Positions 52,160 to 61,201 of a DNA stretch of 64,000 nucleotides are shown one piece after another (position 1 is the stretch's first letter; each line of letters starts with the position of its first letter). The notes beneath the pieces are model-generated. The model saw nothing but the letters and a program-made list of their open reading frames with translations, made no database searches and was not told the DNA's origin. The DNA lies in assembly GCF_001548475.1 (NCBI RefSeq), contig NZ_LRUJ01000001.1, positions 124,001 through 188,000 of the forward strand. Direction: 5' to 3'. The position numbers and the translations under genes were made by a program. Source of the DNA: Bordetella hinzii LMG 13501. GTDB taxonomy: Bacteria > Pseudomonadota > Gammaproteobacteria > Burkholderiales > Burkholderiaceae_B.

Positions 52160-52756
52160 ATGCCGAATTCCTCCGCTCCTCAGACCACGCCGAAAGGCGA
52201 GCGCGCCGAAGCGCTCCCGAGCAATCTTCGGCGTCTGCGCCTGGAGGCGCAGCTCACCCTCGATCGGCTCGGGGCGTTGTCGGGCGTGAGCCGCGCGATG
52301 ATCTCCAAGATCGAACGTGGCGCGTCGGTTCCCACTGCCACGGTGCTGGGCAAGCTTGCCGCCGCACTGCAGGTCAGTCTGTCTCAACTCCTGGGGGGAT
52401 TCCATGCGCGCCAGCCCAGGCTGCATGGCAGGGAGCGCCAGGCGGTCTATCACGACCCCGCTTCCGGCTTTGAACGCCGTTCTCTTTCGCCGCTGTTCGA
52501 GGACGGCGCGGTCGATCTGGCCTTCAACGTGTTGCCACCGGGCAAGTTCGTCGAGTTTCCCCCGCACCATGCAGGCGTGGAGGAGTTTCTCGTCGTGCAT
52601 GAGGGGGCGCTTGCCGTGGTCATCGACGGCAGGCGCTTCGACGTCGCTGCCGGAGATACGTTGTTCTTTCCTTCGGATTGCGTGCATGAGTTCCGCAATG
52701 AAGGCGGCGAGCCGGCTGTCTTCTATATCGTGATCAACGATCGGACGCGGCGGTAG
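52160..52756 (+). CDS. XRE family transcriptional regulator with C-terminal cupin domain
   Basis: A 198-residue regulator: HTH LRRLRLEAQLTLDRLGALSG and MISKIERGASVPTATVLGKL, then a cupin sensor (FPPHHAGVEEFLVVHEGALA, AGDTLFFPSDCVHEFRNEGG) with candidate metal ligands. This domain order is common for small-molecule-responsive repressors next to metabolic genes. It is divergent from the reductase gene and probably controls it. Part of a two-gene cargo inserted before the conjugation block. Confidence 0.9.
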   Translation: MPNSSAPQTTPKGERAEALPSNLRRLRLEAQLTLDRLGALSGVSRAMISKIERGASVPTATVLGKLAAALQVSLSQLLGGFHARQPRLHGRERQAVYHDPASGFERRSLSPLFEDGAVDLAFNVLPPGKFVEFPPHHAGVEEFLVVHEGALAVVIDGRRFDVAAGDTLFFPSDCVHEFRNEGGEPAVFYIVINDRTRR

Positions 52757-52811
52757 GCGGCGAGATCGCCCCGGCACGACCATTCGCCGCGGCATGATCC
52801 CGACATGCATC

Positions 52812-52833
52812 CCGGCAACCGCGTGGTTGCCGG
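52812..52833. repeat. Hairpin upstream of the conjugation block
   Basis: CCGGCAACC and GGTTGCCGG form a perfect 9-bp stem around GCGT, between the XRE-cupin stop and the pilL start. No T-run follows. It may be a leader structure, or a weak terminator for the upstream gene. Confidence 0.55.
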
Positions 52834-52935
52834 CATTGCTTTCGGCAAATCGGGAGCCGACGGATCCGCTTTGTTTGCTGTGACAAAGGGCCTGCACGGC
52901 GATGGTGATGGCTCGTTGTTTCAGGACACCGATCC

Positions 52936-53520
52936 ATGCGCCCATCCCGCCAGCCCTTCCGTATCGCCGGACGCAGCCATCTGATCCGTTTGCCCGGCTT
53001 GCTCCTGGCCGCCATGGCCAGCGGCTGCGCGATGACGAACGCCGTGCCACCGACGCCCGCATCCAAAGTCACCGACATCGCGCCCGAAGCCGTGATGGAG
53101 TTCGTGCCGGTGACGCGGTATGGCCGCTACACCCTGGTTGAACTCGCGCCGACGGCGGCCCAGCACGACCTGTTGCTGCAAGTGGTGGATGTGGAGGTCC
53201 CCGGCACGCTGGGCGCCACCGTCGGGGATGCCCTCCGGCACCTCGTCCTGCGTTCCGGCTACCGGCTGTGCGATGAGCAGTCTGCCGATCTGCTGGCCTT
53301 GCCGCTGCCGGCGGCTCACTACCGGCTCGGCCCGGTCCTGCTGCGCGACGCGCTCTTGACCCTGGCCGGCCCCGCCTGGGATCTGCAGGTCGACGAGGGC
53401 GAGCGGAAGGTGTGCTTCATCCGCAGGCTCAGGGAGGCTCATACGCCGCACGAGCCCAAGCCACCGGAAATCAACCGTTCGGCGGAGCCCCCTCCGCTGA
53501 TCCGGGAGGTTTCGCCATGA
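52936..53520 (+). CDS. pilL: PilL-type ICE lipoprotein, PFGI-1 class
   Basis: A 194-residue protein with a lipoprotein-like leader (LPGLLLAAMASGC, Cys as lipidation site) and the TIGR03748-type core VTRYGRYTLVELAPTAAQHD followed by GATVGDALRHLVLRSGYRLC. In this ICE class it opens the conjugation gene block. It overlaps the next gene by 4 bases. A type IV pilus or mating-pair role is known only by association. Confidence 0.82.
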   Translation: MRPSRQPFRIAGRSHLIRLPGLLLAAMASGCAMTNAVPPTPASKVTDIAPEAVMEFVPVTRYGRYTLVELAPTAAQHDLLLQVVDVEVPGTLGATVGDALRHLVLRSGYRLCDEQSADLLALPLPAAHYRLGPVLLRDALLTLAGPAWDLQVDEGERKVCFIRRLREAHTPHEPKPPEINRSAEPPPLIREVSP

Positions 53521-54164
53521 CCATCCGGGACTCGGCGACGGGCCAGCGCACGACGCTGCTGCGGGTCGCGGCCGCAACCTGGTTGTTGCTCGTCAGCGCG
53601 GTGGTGCTGGTGGATCACATGGCCTTGTCCGGGCTGGCTGAACAGACCCAGGCCTTCGCGCCCACCGCGCAGGTGTCCCTGCTCGAATCCCGAGTGGATG
53701 GCCTCTCGCATCGGATCGAACAACGCCATACTGAGCCCGCCGCCTTGCCGCAGGCGCGCTACGAGCAAGACACCGCGGCGTTGGACCAACGGCTGGCGGC
53801 GATCGAGCTGGCGCAGGCCCACTACGCCGCCACCGATGCGCTGCACGCATTGGAAAACCGCGTCACGCGACTGGAAGCCCGCCCGGGCTCGCGCCAGCCC
53901 AAGCCGCCCGCACCACGGCCATCCCAACCTGTGGCGGCCCAACCCAAGCCTGTTGAGCCTTCATTCCGCCTGATCGGAGTGGAACTGCGTGCAGGAGAAC
54001 ACTTCGTGTCGGTAATGCCTGTCTGTGGCACCGGGCTGGCCGATGTCCGCCTGCTGCGCGCCGGCGAGTCGGAGGCCGGCTGGCGGCTGGACGGCATCGA
54101 GCGCGATGGCGCCGTCTTCCGGCAGGGTGACGAGATCCGCCGGCTGCCCATCCCGCCCCGATAG
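53517..54164 (+). CDS. Inner-membrane coiled-coil ICE conjugation protein
   Basis: A 215-residue protein with one N-terminal transmembrane helix (TWLLLVSAVVLVDHMALSGL), a long periplasmic helical region likely to form a coiled coil (residues 50-125), a Pro-rich linker and a small C-terminal domain (FRLIGVELRAGEHFVSVMPV). This is the layout of bitopic pilus or secretion scaffold proteins. Function is not established. It overlaps pilL and is 14 bases from the next gene. Confidence 0.7.
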   Translation: MTIRDSATGQRTTLLRVAAATWLLLVSAVVLVDHMALSGLAEQTQAFAPTAQVSLLESRVDGLSHRIEQRHTEPAALPQARYEQDTAALDQRLAAIELAQAHYAATDALHALENRVTRLEARPGSRQPKPPAPRPSQPVAAQPKPVEPSFRLIGVELRAGEHFVSVMPVCGTGLADVRLLRAGESEAGWRLDGIERDGAVFRQGDEIRRLPIPPR

Positions 54165-54178
54165 GGAGGCTCACGCCG

Positions 54179-54925
54179 ATGGTCCCACGCCACTTGATCC
54201 CGCCATTGATGGCCGTGTTGCTGGCCGCCTCCGCCATGCAGGTGGCACTTGCCCAGCCCACCGGCGCAACCACCGCGGCCAGGACGGCGCCGAGCCGTGA
54301 AGCACCTGCAGCCATCGCTCGCAGCGACGAACAGCGGGCGCAGGACTGGGGGCTGCGCACGGATGAATGGACGCGCTATCGCGAGTTGATGCAGGGGCCG
54401 CTGGGCGTCTACTCGCCCAGCCTCGACCCGCTTACGGCCCTCGGCATCGAAGCACGTTCCGACGAGGAGCGTCGCCGCTACGCGGAATTGCAGGCTCTGG
54501 CCGAAGCCCGGCGGGTCGAGAAGACGCTGGCCTACCAGCGTGCCTACGACGCCGCCTGGCAACGGATCGCGCCGGGCATGGCGAGGGTCAACCTACCCGG
54601 TGCCAAGCCGACCGGCGCGGGCACCACCATCGCATCAGACACCGACCGAACCGCCATCTTCGTGAAGGACGGCTGTACCGCCTGCGACCAGGCCGTGCAG
54701 CGGCTGCAGGCGTCGGGCGTCGAGTTCGATGTCTATGTCGTCGGTAGTCGCGCCGACGACGCGCGCATCCGTGAATGGGCACGCCGGGCCCGTATCGACC
54801 CGGCGAAAGTGCGCGCACGGCACATCACCCTCAACCACGACGGTGGCCGCTGGTTGTCCCTCGGCCTGCAGGGCGAACTGCCCGCCGTCGTGCGCCAGAT
54901 TGGCGGCCAATGGCAGCGACAGTAG
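54179..54925 (+). CDS. PFL_4693 family (TIGR03759) integrating conjugative element protein
   Basis: A 248-residue exported protein: signal peptide MAVLLAASAMQVALAQ, then WGLRTDEWTRYRELMQGPLG and YSPSLDPLTALGIEARSDEE, the TIGR03759 signature. A thioredoxin-like C-terminal segment contains IFVKDGCTACDQAVQRLQAS with a CxxC pair, which suggests a redox or disulfide role in the periplasm. It overlaps the lytic transglycosylase gene by 16 bases. Confidence 0.87.
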   Translation: MVPRHLIPPLMAVLLAASAMQVALAQPTGATTAARTAPSREAPAAIARSDEQRAQDWGLRTDEWTRYRELMQGPLGVYSPSLDPLTALGIEARSDEERRRYAELQALAEARRVEKTLAYQRAYDAAWQRIAPGMARVNLPGAKPTGAGTTIASDTDRTAIFVKDGCTACDQAVQRLQASGVEFDVYVVGSRADDARIREWARRARIDPAKVRARHITLNHDGGRWLSLGLQGELPAVVRQIGGQWQRQ

Positions 54926-55488
54926 GCCTTGCCCGTCTCCCGCTCCTGCTGCTGGCTTGCTGGCCACTCGGCCAGGCGAAGGCCGGGGAGGTACCGCCGC
55001 CGGCCTACCAGTTCGCGGCACAGCGCGCGGGCATCCCGGCAGCGGTGCTCTACGCCGTGGCCTTGCAGGAGAGTGGCGCCCAGTACCACGGCCGCCTCGT
55101 GCCCTGGCCCTGGACGCTCAACGTGGCCGGGGCATCGCATCGATTCGCCACCCGCACCGAGGCCTGCGCCGGCCTGCACCAGGCATTACGTGACGTGCCG
55201 CGCACCCGCATCGACGCTGGCCTGGGCCAGATCAACTTGGGCTACCAGCGCCACCGCTACGACCACCCCTGCGAACTGCTCGATCCCTATCAGAACCTGG
55301 CGCTGGCCGCGCAGATCCTGCGCGAGCAGCACGCGCCGGGCCAGGACTGGCTGATCACGATCGGCCGCTACCACCGTCCCGCTGGTGGCGCACCCGCTGC
55401 GCGCTACCGACAGAGTGTTGGCCGCCACTTGGCCCGCGTACTGGGCGAGCCAGCGCGGGGCGCGGATACCCGGAGAACCCTGCCATGA
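54910..55488 (+). CDS. Lytic transglycosylase domain-containing protein
   Basis: A 192-residue exported protein: signal-like LPLLLLACWPLGQAKAGE, then the goose-lysozyme-type core VLYAVALQESGAQYHG (catalytic Glu in QESG), GLGQINLGYQRHRY and LAAQILREQH. It should cut peptidoglycan locally so that the conjugation apparatus can cross the wall. It lies between PFL_4693 and PFL_4695 genes, overlapping both. Confidence 0.9.
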   Translation: MAATVGLARLPLLLLACWPLGQAKAGEVPPPAYQFAAQRAGIPAAVLYAVALQESGAQYHGRLVPWPWTLNVAGASHRFATRTEACAGLHQALRDVPRTRIDAGLGQINLGYQRHRYDHPCELLDPYQNLALAAQILREQHAPGQDWLITIGRYHRPAGGAPAARYRQSVGRHLARVLGEPARGADTRRTLP

Positions 55489-56036
55489 AGCCTCGAATCT
55501 TCCGTCCGGCTACGCGGTGGCTGCTCGGCTTGCTGCCGCTCGTGTCCGTGCCAGCCGCTTTCGCACAATCGCCGCCCTTGATCGTCGTCGAGGATCACGG
55601 CGGTGCCTCCGCGCTGCCTTACTACCAAGCCCTGGACCTGCAACCGCGCACCGGAAGCAGGCCATCTCCCAGGATCGAGACGCCACGCCTGCCCGAAGGG
55701 CCTTCTGGCGAGGCGGCCATGCTGCCGGTGCGTTCTGCCCATTTGGCCCCTGGCGATGTGGCTCCCCGGGCGATCCAGGCGCCGGGGCTCACGCCGATGT
55801 TCCTGGTTGGTGATGACCAGCGCTCCCATGCCTGGCTGCGCCAGCGCGCCCCGGCGCTGCGCGAGTTCGGGGCCGTGGGGTTGGTGGTCCAGGTCGAGTC
55901 ACCACAGGCACTTGCGGCACTGCGTGCCCTGGCGCCCGGGCTGATGCTGGCGCCGGCGTCCGGGGACGAACTGGCCGAGCGCCTGGGCCTGCGCCACTAC
56001 CCGGTGCTGGTGACCGCCACCGGCATCGAACAGTGA
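55485..56036 (+). CDS. PFL_4695 family (TIGR03765) integrating conjugative element protein
   Basis: A 183-residue exported protein: signal peptide WLLGLLPLVSVPAAFAQ, then LIVVEDHGGASALPYYQALD and MFLVGDDQRSHAWLRQRAPA, fitting TIGR03765. The C-terminal ASGDELAERLGLRHYPVLVT resembles a thioredoxin-like fold without the CxxC. Function unknown. It overlaps the lytic transglycosylase stop by 4 bases and precedes traD. Confidence 0.86.
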   Translation: MKPRIFRPATRWLLGLLPLVSVPAAFAQSPPLIVVEDHGGASALPYYQALDLQPRTGSRPSPRIETPRLPEGPSGEAAMLPVRSAHLAPGDVAPRAIQAPGLTPMFLVGDDQRSHAWLRQRAPALREFGAVGLVVQVESPQALAALRALAPGLMLAPASGDELAERLGLRHYPVLVTATGIEQ

Positions 56037-56046
56037 GGACTGCCCG

Positions 56047-58206
56047 ATGGCCCAGCCGCACGCCGTCGAAGTCCTGCTGCGGCCAGCGGTGGAGCTATAC
56101 ACCGTTGCCGTATGCGCAGGCGCCGCGGTGGTGTGCGTGGTGGCACCGTGGTCGCTCGCGCTGAATCCGGTACTCGGCCTCGGCAGCGCGCTGGCCTTCC
56201 TGGCCTTCGGCGCGATTCGCCTGCGCGACGCCTGGGCCATCCTGCGCTACCGCCGCCACATCCGTCGTCTGCCACGCTACGTGATGACGAGCCGTGACGT
56301 GCCAGTGAGCCAGTACCGCCTGTTCGTTGGGCGTGGCTTCCGCTGGGAGCAACGACACACCCATCGGCTGACGCAGACCTACAAGCCCGAGTTCCGGCGT
56401 TACGCCGAACCGACGACGTTCTACCGCCTGGCGCGCCGCCTGGAGGAGCGGCTGGAGTTCGCGCCGCCGCCGCTGCCCAGGCTGGCGCGGGCTTTGGCCT
56501 GGGACAGCCCGCTCAACCCGGTCCGGCCGTTGCCGCCCGTGGGTGGCATGCCGCGCCTGCATGGCATCGAGCCGCACGAGACCGACGTCACCCTGCCGCT
56601 GGGCGAGCGTGTGGGCCACACCCTGGTGCTCGGCACCACGCGCGTGGGCAAGACGCGCCTGGCCGAACTGTTCATCACGCAGGACATCCGCCGCAAGGTC
56701 CATGGCGAGCACGAGGTGGTGATCGTCTTCGATCCCAAGGGCGATGCCGACCTGCTCAAGCGCATGTATGTCGAGGCCAGGCGAGCCGGACGCGAGGGCG
56801 AAATGTACGTGTTCCACCTGGGCTGGCCCGACATCTCGGCACGCTACAACGCCGTGGGCCGGTTCGGGCGCATCTCGGAAGTCGCCACCCGCATTGCGGG
56901 GCAGCTTTCCGGCGAAGGCAACAGCGCTGCGTTCCGAGAATTCGCCTGGCGCTTCGTCAACATCATCGCGCGCGCCCTGGTGGAACTGGGGCAGCGGCCA
57001 GACTACCTGCTGATCCAGCGCCACGTCGTCAACATCGACGCGCTGTTCATCGAGTACGCCCAGCACTTCTTCGCCCGGACCGAGCCCAAGGCCTGGGAGG
57101 TGATCGTCCAGTTTGAAGGACGCCTCAACGACAAGACCATCCCGCGCCACATGGTCGGGCGAGAGAAGCGGGTGGTGGCATTGGAGCAGTACCTGTCGCA
57201 GACGCGAACCTATGACGCGGTGCTCGACGGCCTGCGCTCCGCGGTGCGCTACGACCGCACCTACTTCGACAAGATCGTCGCTTCGCTGTTGCCGCTGCTG
57301 GAGAAGCTCACCACCGGCAAGATCGCGCAACTGCTCGCGCCGAACTATTCCGACCTGTCCGACCCGCGCCCGATCTTCGACTGGATGCAGATCATCAGGA
57401 AGCGGGCCGTGGTCTATGTGGGCCTGGATGCGCTGTCCGACGCCGAAGTGGCGGCGGCCGTCGGCAACAGCATGTTCAGCGACCTGGTGTCGGTGGCGGG
57501 GCACATCTACAAGCACGGCATCGACGATGGCCTGCCGGGGGCATCGGCCAATGCCAAGGTCGCCATCAACGTTCATGCGGACGAGTTCAACGAACTGATG
57601 GGCGATGAGTTCATCCCGCTCATCAACAAGGGTGGCGGTGCAGGCATGCAGGTCACGGCCTATACGCAGACGCTCTCGGATATCGAGGCGCGCATCGGCA
57701 ATCGCGCCAAGGCCGGCCAGGTCATCGGCAACTTCAACAACCTGTTCATGCTGCGGGTGCGCGAGACCGCCACCGCCGAACTGTTGACACGACAACTGCC
57801 CAAGGTCGAGGTCTACACCACCACCCTGGTCAGCGGCGCCACCGACAGTTCCGACATCCACGGCCCGACCGACTTCACCAGCAACGCGCAGGACCGCATC
57901 AGCACGTCGAGCGTGCCGCTCATCGAGCCCGCACACGTGGTCGGCCTGCCCAAGGGTCAGTGCTTCGCCCTCATCGAAGGCGGTAACCTGTGGAAGGTCC
58001 GCATGCCGTTGCCAGCGCCCGATCCGGACGAAGCCATGCCCCGGGACCTGCAACAACTGGCCGGCTACATGCGCCAGCACTACGCCGAGGCGGGCGAATG
58101 GTGGGAGGGCAACGGGCCGCCCCGGCTGCACGACGACGATGCGTTGCCAGCGGATCTGGCCAAGGAGGTGCAAGAAGGCACGTCGGATGAAGAGGCCCCA
58201 TCGTGA
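56047..58206 (+). CDS. traD: Type IV conjugative coupling protein TraD
   Basis: A 719-residue VirD4/TraD-type coupling ATPase. Two hydrophobic segments lie near the N terminus (residues about 15-60); Walker A is LGTTRVGKTRLAELF (Lys202); Walker B-like VIVFDPKGDADLLKRMY follows, and later INVHADEFNELMGDEF. It delivers the relaxase-bound strand to the secretion channel. It overlaps the downstream PFL_4697 gene by 4 bases, the usual order in this ICE class. Confidence 0.93.
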   Translation: MAQPHAVEVLLRPAVELYTVAVCAGAAVVCVVAPWSLALNPVLGLGSALAFLAFGAIRLRDAWAILRYRRHIRRLPRYVMTSRDVPVSQYRLFVGRGFRWEQRHTHRLTQTYKPEFRRYAEPTTFYRLARRLEERLEFAPPPLPRLARALAWDSPLNPVRPLPPVGGMPRLHGIEPHETDVTLPLGERVGHTLVLGTTRVGKTRLAELFITQDIRRKVHGEHEVVIVFDPKGDADLLKRMYVEARRAGREGEMYVFHLGWPDISARYNAVGRFGRISEVATRIAGQLSGEGNSAAFREFAWRFVNIIARALVELGQRPDYLLIQRHVVNIDALFIEYAQHFFARTEPKAWEVIVQFEGRLNDKTIPRHMVGREKRVVALEQYLSQTRTYDAVLDGLRSAVRYDRTYFDKIVASLLPLLEKLTTGKIAQLLAPNYSDLSDPRPIFDWMQIIRKRAVVYVGLDALSDAEVAAAVGNSMFSDLVSVAGHIYKHGIDDGLPGASANAKVAINVHADEFNELMGDEFIPLINKGGGAGMQVTAYTQTLSDIEARIGNRAKAGQVIGNFNNLFMLRVRETATAELLTRQLPKVEVYTTTLVSGATDSSDIHGPTDFTSNAQDRISTSSVPLIEPAHVVGLPKGQCFALIEGGNLWKVRMPLPAPDPDEAMPRDLQQLAGYMRQHYAEAGEWWEGNGPPRLHDDDALPADLAKEVQEGTSDEEAPS

Positions 58207-58952
58207 AAGAGCCCGCCGCGACCGCCGAGCGACAGCAGGCACGCCAACGCGGCCTGGTCGCCAGCGTGGTCACGCTGCCATGGCGCCTGTTCGGCGTGCT
58301 GGTCGCCTCGCTGCTGCTGTCCATCGTCATCGAATGCGTCGGCATGCACCTGTTTTGGCCCAACCAGGGCTGGCGCCACGCGCAGGGCATGCTCGACTAC
58401 GAACTGAACCAGTTCTCCACCCATTTCACCCGGAGCGCCGTCGTGCAGGAGCCGGGACGCACCGCGCGCTGGCTGGTGGAGGGCACCTACGAGTGGGTTT
58501 TCGTGAAGACGGGCTTGCTGGATTGGATGCGCGACGCCTCGGCGCAGGCCAGCGCACCCAGCCGAGGCGCGCACCGAGACTTCCGCTATTACCTCGCCCA
58601 GGTCTATGCCTGGACCGAGCGCTATCTGATTGCCGCCGGCTTCACCGTCCTGACATTCATCGTCCGCCTGCTGGTCTTGGTGCTCACGCTGCCGCTGTTC
58701 CTGCTCGCGGCCTTCGTCGGCCTGGTCGATGGACTGGTTCGCCGCGACATCCGCAAGTTCGGCGCGGGGCGGGAATCGGGCTTCGTCTACCACCGGGCGA
58801 AGGCGGCCTTGATGCCGCTGGCGGTGTTGCCGTGGGTGACCTACCTGGCGTTGCCGGTGTCCTTGCATCCTTTGATGATTCTGCTGCCTGCAGCGTTTTT
58901 GCTTGGACTGGCGGTGAACATCGTGGCGGCGAGCTTTAAGAAGTACCTGTGA
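58203..58952 (+). CDS. PFL_4697 family (TIGR03747) integrating conjugative element membrane protein
   Basis: A 249-residue membrane protein with hydrophobic segments near the N terminus (GVLVASLLLSIVIECVGMHL), in the middle (FTVLTFIVRLLVLVLTLPLF) and at the C terminus (HPLMILLPAAFLLGLAVNIV). RDIRKFGAGRESGFVYHRAK is typical of TIGR03747. It probably anchors or assists TraD. In related ICEs, small conjugation genes follow directly; here the backbone is interrupted by the 59-64 kb cassette. Confidence 0.88.
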   Translation: MKEPAATAERQQARQRGLVASVVTLPWRLFGVLVASLLLSIVIECVGMHLFWPNQGWRHAQGMLDYELNQFSTHFTRSAVVQEPGRTARWLVEGTYEWVFVKTGLLDWMRDASAQASAPSRGAHRDFRYYLAQVYAWTERYLIAAGFTVLTFIVRLLVLVLTLPLFLLAAFVGLVDGLVRRDIRKFGAGRESGFVYHRAKAALMPLAVLPWVTYLALPVSLHPLMILLPAAFLLGLAVNIVAASFKKYL

Positions 58953-59040
58953 CTTATCCAACGCTTCGGGCTTCTCCACCGAAGGTCGGCCAGAGCAGGG
59001 TTACTCCTGGTCCGATGTCAGAAAAAGGACTATGATTCTT

Positions 59041-59057
59041 TCATGACTAGATCATGA
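59041..59057. promoter_or_regulatory. Operator-like repeat upstream of the AbiEi-like gene
   Basis: TCATGA, itself a palindrome, occurs twice with a 5-base spacer, ending 6 bases before the AbiEi-like start codon. Position suits autoregulation by the encoded winged-helix protein. Confidence 0.42.
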
Positions 59058-59063
59058 GTGCCA

Positions 59064-59660
59064 ATGAAAACCCTTCCCGAGGAAATTCTGCTACATGCTC
59101 GATCCTTGCCAGAGGGAGGAATTGTCTCGCCCAAGGTCTTCCTTCACCTTGGAAGCCGATCTGCCATTGACCAGGCACTGTCCCGCCTAGCCAGGGAAGG
59201 CAAGCTTCTCAGGATCGGCCGAGGCTCCTATGTCGCCCCGGTCACTGGCTCTTTTGGTGAACGCCCACCGGCTGTCTCGAAGGTAATCCAGTCGCTAGCC
59301 TCCCAGAATGGCGAGTTCGTTGCTCCTCATGGAGCGATCGCTGCAAATAACCTAGGACTCTCGCGACAGGTGCCTGTTCGGGAAGCCTACGTGACATCGG
59401 GACGAACTCGTGAAATTCGGCTCGGCCGGCTAGAAATCCTAGTCAAGCATGCTCCCGGATGGGTGTTGGCATTGGGGAACCGACCGGCCGGCGATGCAAT
59501 ACGCGCCTTGGATTGGCTTGGTCCCGACATGGCTCGCAAGGCTTTGCCGGTCTTGCGCCGCAAACTCCCAGGCGGAGAGTGGGATGCCTTGGTAGCAGCA
59601 CGAGCATGCTTTCCTTCATGGCTGGCCAGGGCAATCGGGGAGGAAGTCGGCAATGGTTAG
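59064..59660 (+). CDS. DUF6088/AbiEi antitoxin-like protein (orphan)
   Basis: A 198-residue protein with an N-terminal winged helix (GGIVSPKVFLHLGSRSAIDQ, ALSRLAREGKLLRIGRGSYV) and a C-terminal domain (REIRLGRLEILVKHAPGWVL), the plan of AbiEi/DUF6088 antitoxins of type IV systems. The expected nucleotidyltransferase toxin AbiEii is absent: the next open frame at 59653 is only 59 codons and shows no such domain. It may regulate the adjacent methyltransferase cassette instead. ATG 59064 fits the domain start. Confidence 0.75.
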   Translation: MKTLPEEILLHARSLPEGGIVSPKVFLHLGSRSAIDQALSRLAREGKLLRIGRGSYVAPVTGSFGERPPAVSKVIQSLASQNGEFVAPHGAIAANNLGLSRQVPVREAYVTSGRTREIRLGRLEILVKHAPGWVLALGNRPAGDAIRALDWLGPDMARKALPVLRRKLPGGEWDALVAARACFPSWLARAIGEEVGNG

Positions 59661-59828
59661 GCTTCATGGCACCCCAGGCTGGCACATGTACGCGCTGTCC
59701 CCTCGAAGGATAGGGGGGGCGGCATGCGAGCAAAAGTCTTGCTCCGCCCCAGGGAGAAAATTCATTGGCCATCAATTATTCGTTCGCACAGCACCACGGA
59801 GTGCTGGCATACAGGAAAACATCCCAGG

Positions 59829-61154
59829 ATGAGTGCTTATAAGTTCGTGGACCTCTTCTCTGGATGCGGCGGCCTGTCACTGGGCTTGTCCATGGCTGGG
59901 TTGCAAGGAGTGTTCGCCGTCGAGAAAGATCCGATGGCATTCGATACGTTCTCAGGAAATTTCCTTGGCGAACGGGATGTTCCCGTAAAGAAATTTACCT
60001 GGCCATCCTGGCTGGAAAAGAAAGCCTGGGGTATCGATGACCTTCTCGATAAGCACCAGCCAAACCTTGTCGAGATGCGCGGTACTGTACAAGTCCTCGC
60101 AGGGGGGCCTCCTTGCCAAGGATTTAGCTTTGCGGGGCGTAGGCGCGAGGAAGATCCACGCAACCAGTTGTTCGAGAAGTATGTATCGGTTGTCGATGCC
60201 GTACGACCGACGATACTGGTGCTGGAGAACGTGCCCGGCATGAAGGTCGCCCATCTGGGGCCTCCAAGCGAAGATGGAACCCGCGCACAATCGCAGGAAT
60301 CCTTCTACCAAAAACTGAAGAAACGCTTGTCCGAAATTGGATACGTCGCCCATGGGAAGATCGTGGACGCTTCGGATTTTGGCGTTCCCCAGAAGCGCTC
60401 CCGGCTTATCGTCATCGGAATCAAGGAGGACTTGGCCGCCCAACTTGATGGAGGGGTAATTCACGCTTTCGAGGTTCTCGAATCGAAGAGGGCCGAAGTC
60501 CGCGAGCGGCATGCTCTCCCAAAGAAGAAGCTCATTACTGCCGAAGATGCCATCTCGGACCTTCTCGTCAGCCAAAATTATACGCAGCCATGCCTAGATC
60601 CATATTCGCGACCAGGTTTCGAGGAGACCGCGTACTACGGTCCGCACACCTCGTACCAGAAAGCCATGCACAAGCATTGCCGCACGGACTCCATGGATAG
60701 CATGAGACTGGCCCGGCACCGCGATGACGTGCGCGACCGGTTCCGGCTAATCATCAAGGAGTGCACCCAGGGGGTCAGGATGAACGAGGAAAGCAGGGCT
60801 CGATTCGGCCTGAAGAAACACCGCATCTACCCAATGTCGGCGAACGATCCCGCACCGACGATCACGACTTTGCCGGATGATGTCCTGCACTATTGCGAGC
60901 CAAGGATACTTACCGTACGCGAGAGCGCCCGCCTTCAGAGCTTTCCGGACTGGTTCCGGTTCCGCGGCAAGTACACGACAGGAGGGGAAATGCGTACCAA
61001 GGAGTGTCCTCGATACACCCAGGTAGGCAATGCAGTCCCACCCCTGCTGGCCGAGGCACTTGGCCTCACTGCGGCATCCATACTGGACGAACTCGATGAG
61101 ATAGCACTGCGCAAAAATAGCCTACAGGAAATGCCAATCGTCACACCAGCATGA
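59829..61154 (+). CDS. DNA cytosine-C5 methyltransferase
   Basis: A 441-residue m5C methyltransferase with all main motifs in order: FVDLFSGCGGLSLGLSMAGL (motif I), GGPPCQGFSFAGRR with catalytic Cys96 (IV), ILVLENVPGM (VI), PQKRSRLIVIGI (VIII) and CPRYTQVGNAVPPLLAEALG (X). The target-recognition region lies between VIII and X. ATG 59829 matches the conserved N terminus; an upstream ATG at 59724 is in frame but adds unrelated residues. No restriction endonuclease is recognised beside it; the P-loop NTPase follows 47 bases later. Confidence 0.93.
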   Translation: MSAYKFVDLFSGCGGLSLGLSMAGLQGVFAVEKDPMAFDTFSGNFLGERDVPVKKFTWPSWLEKKAWGIDDLLDKHQPNLVEMRGTVQVLAGGPPCQGFSFAGRRREEDPRNQLFEKYVSVVDAVRPTILVLENVPGMKVAHLGPPSEDGTRAQSQESFYQKLKKRLSEIGYVAHGKIVDASDFGVPQKRSRLIVIGIKEDLAAQLDGGVIHAFEVLESKRAEVRERHALPKKKLITAEDAISDLLVSQNYTQPCLDPYSRPGFEETAYYGPHTSYQKAMHKHCRTDSMDSMRLARHRDDVRDRFRLIIKECTQGVRMNEESRARFGLKKHRIYPMSANDPAPTITTLPDDVLHYCEPRILTVRESARLQSFPDWFRFRGKYTTGGEMRTKECPRYTQVGNAVPPLLAEALGLTAASILDELDEIALRKNSLQEMPIVTPA

Positions 61155-61201
61155 TGGCAGTGACCTAGGGAATATCGATGTCTATGGGGGAGATGGCGAT
61201 C

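Noticed and set aside
59653-59832. 59-codon frame as the AbiEii toxin partner
   Set aside because: The translation has no nucleotidyltransferase motif and its length is far too short; its start overlap with the AbiEi-like gene is probably accidental.
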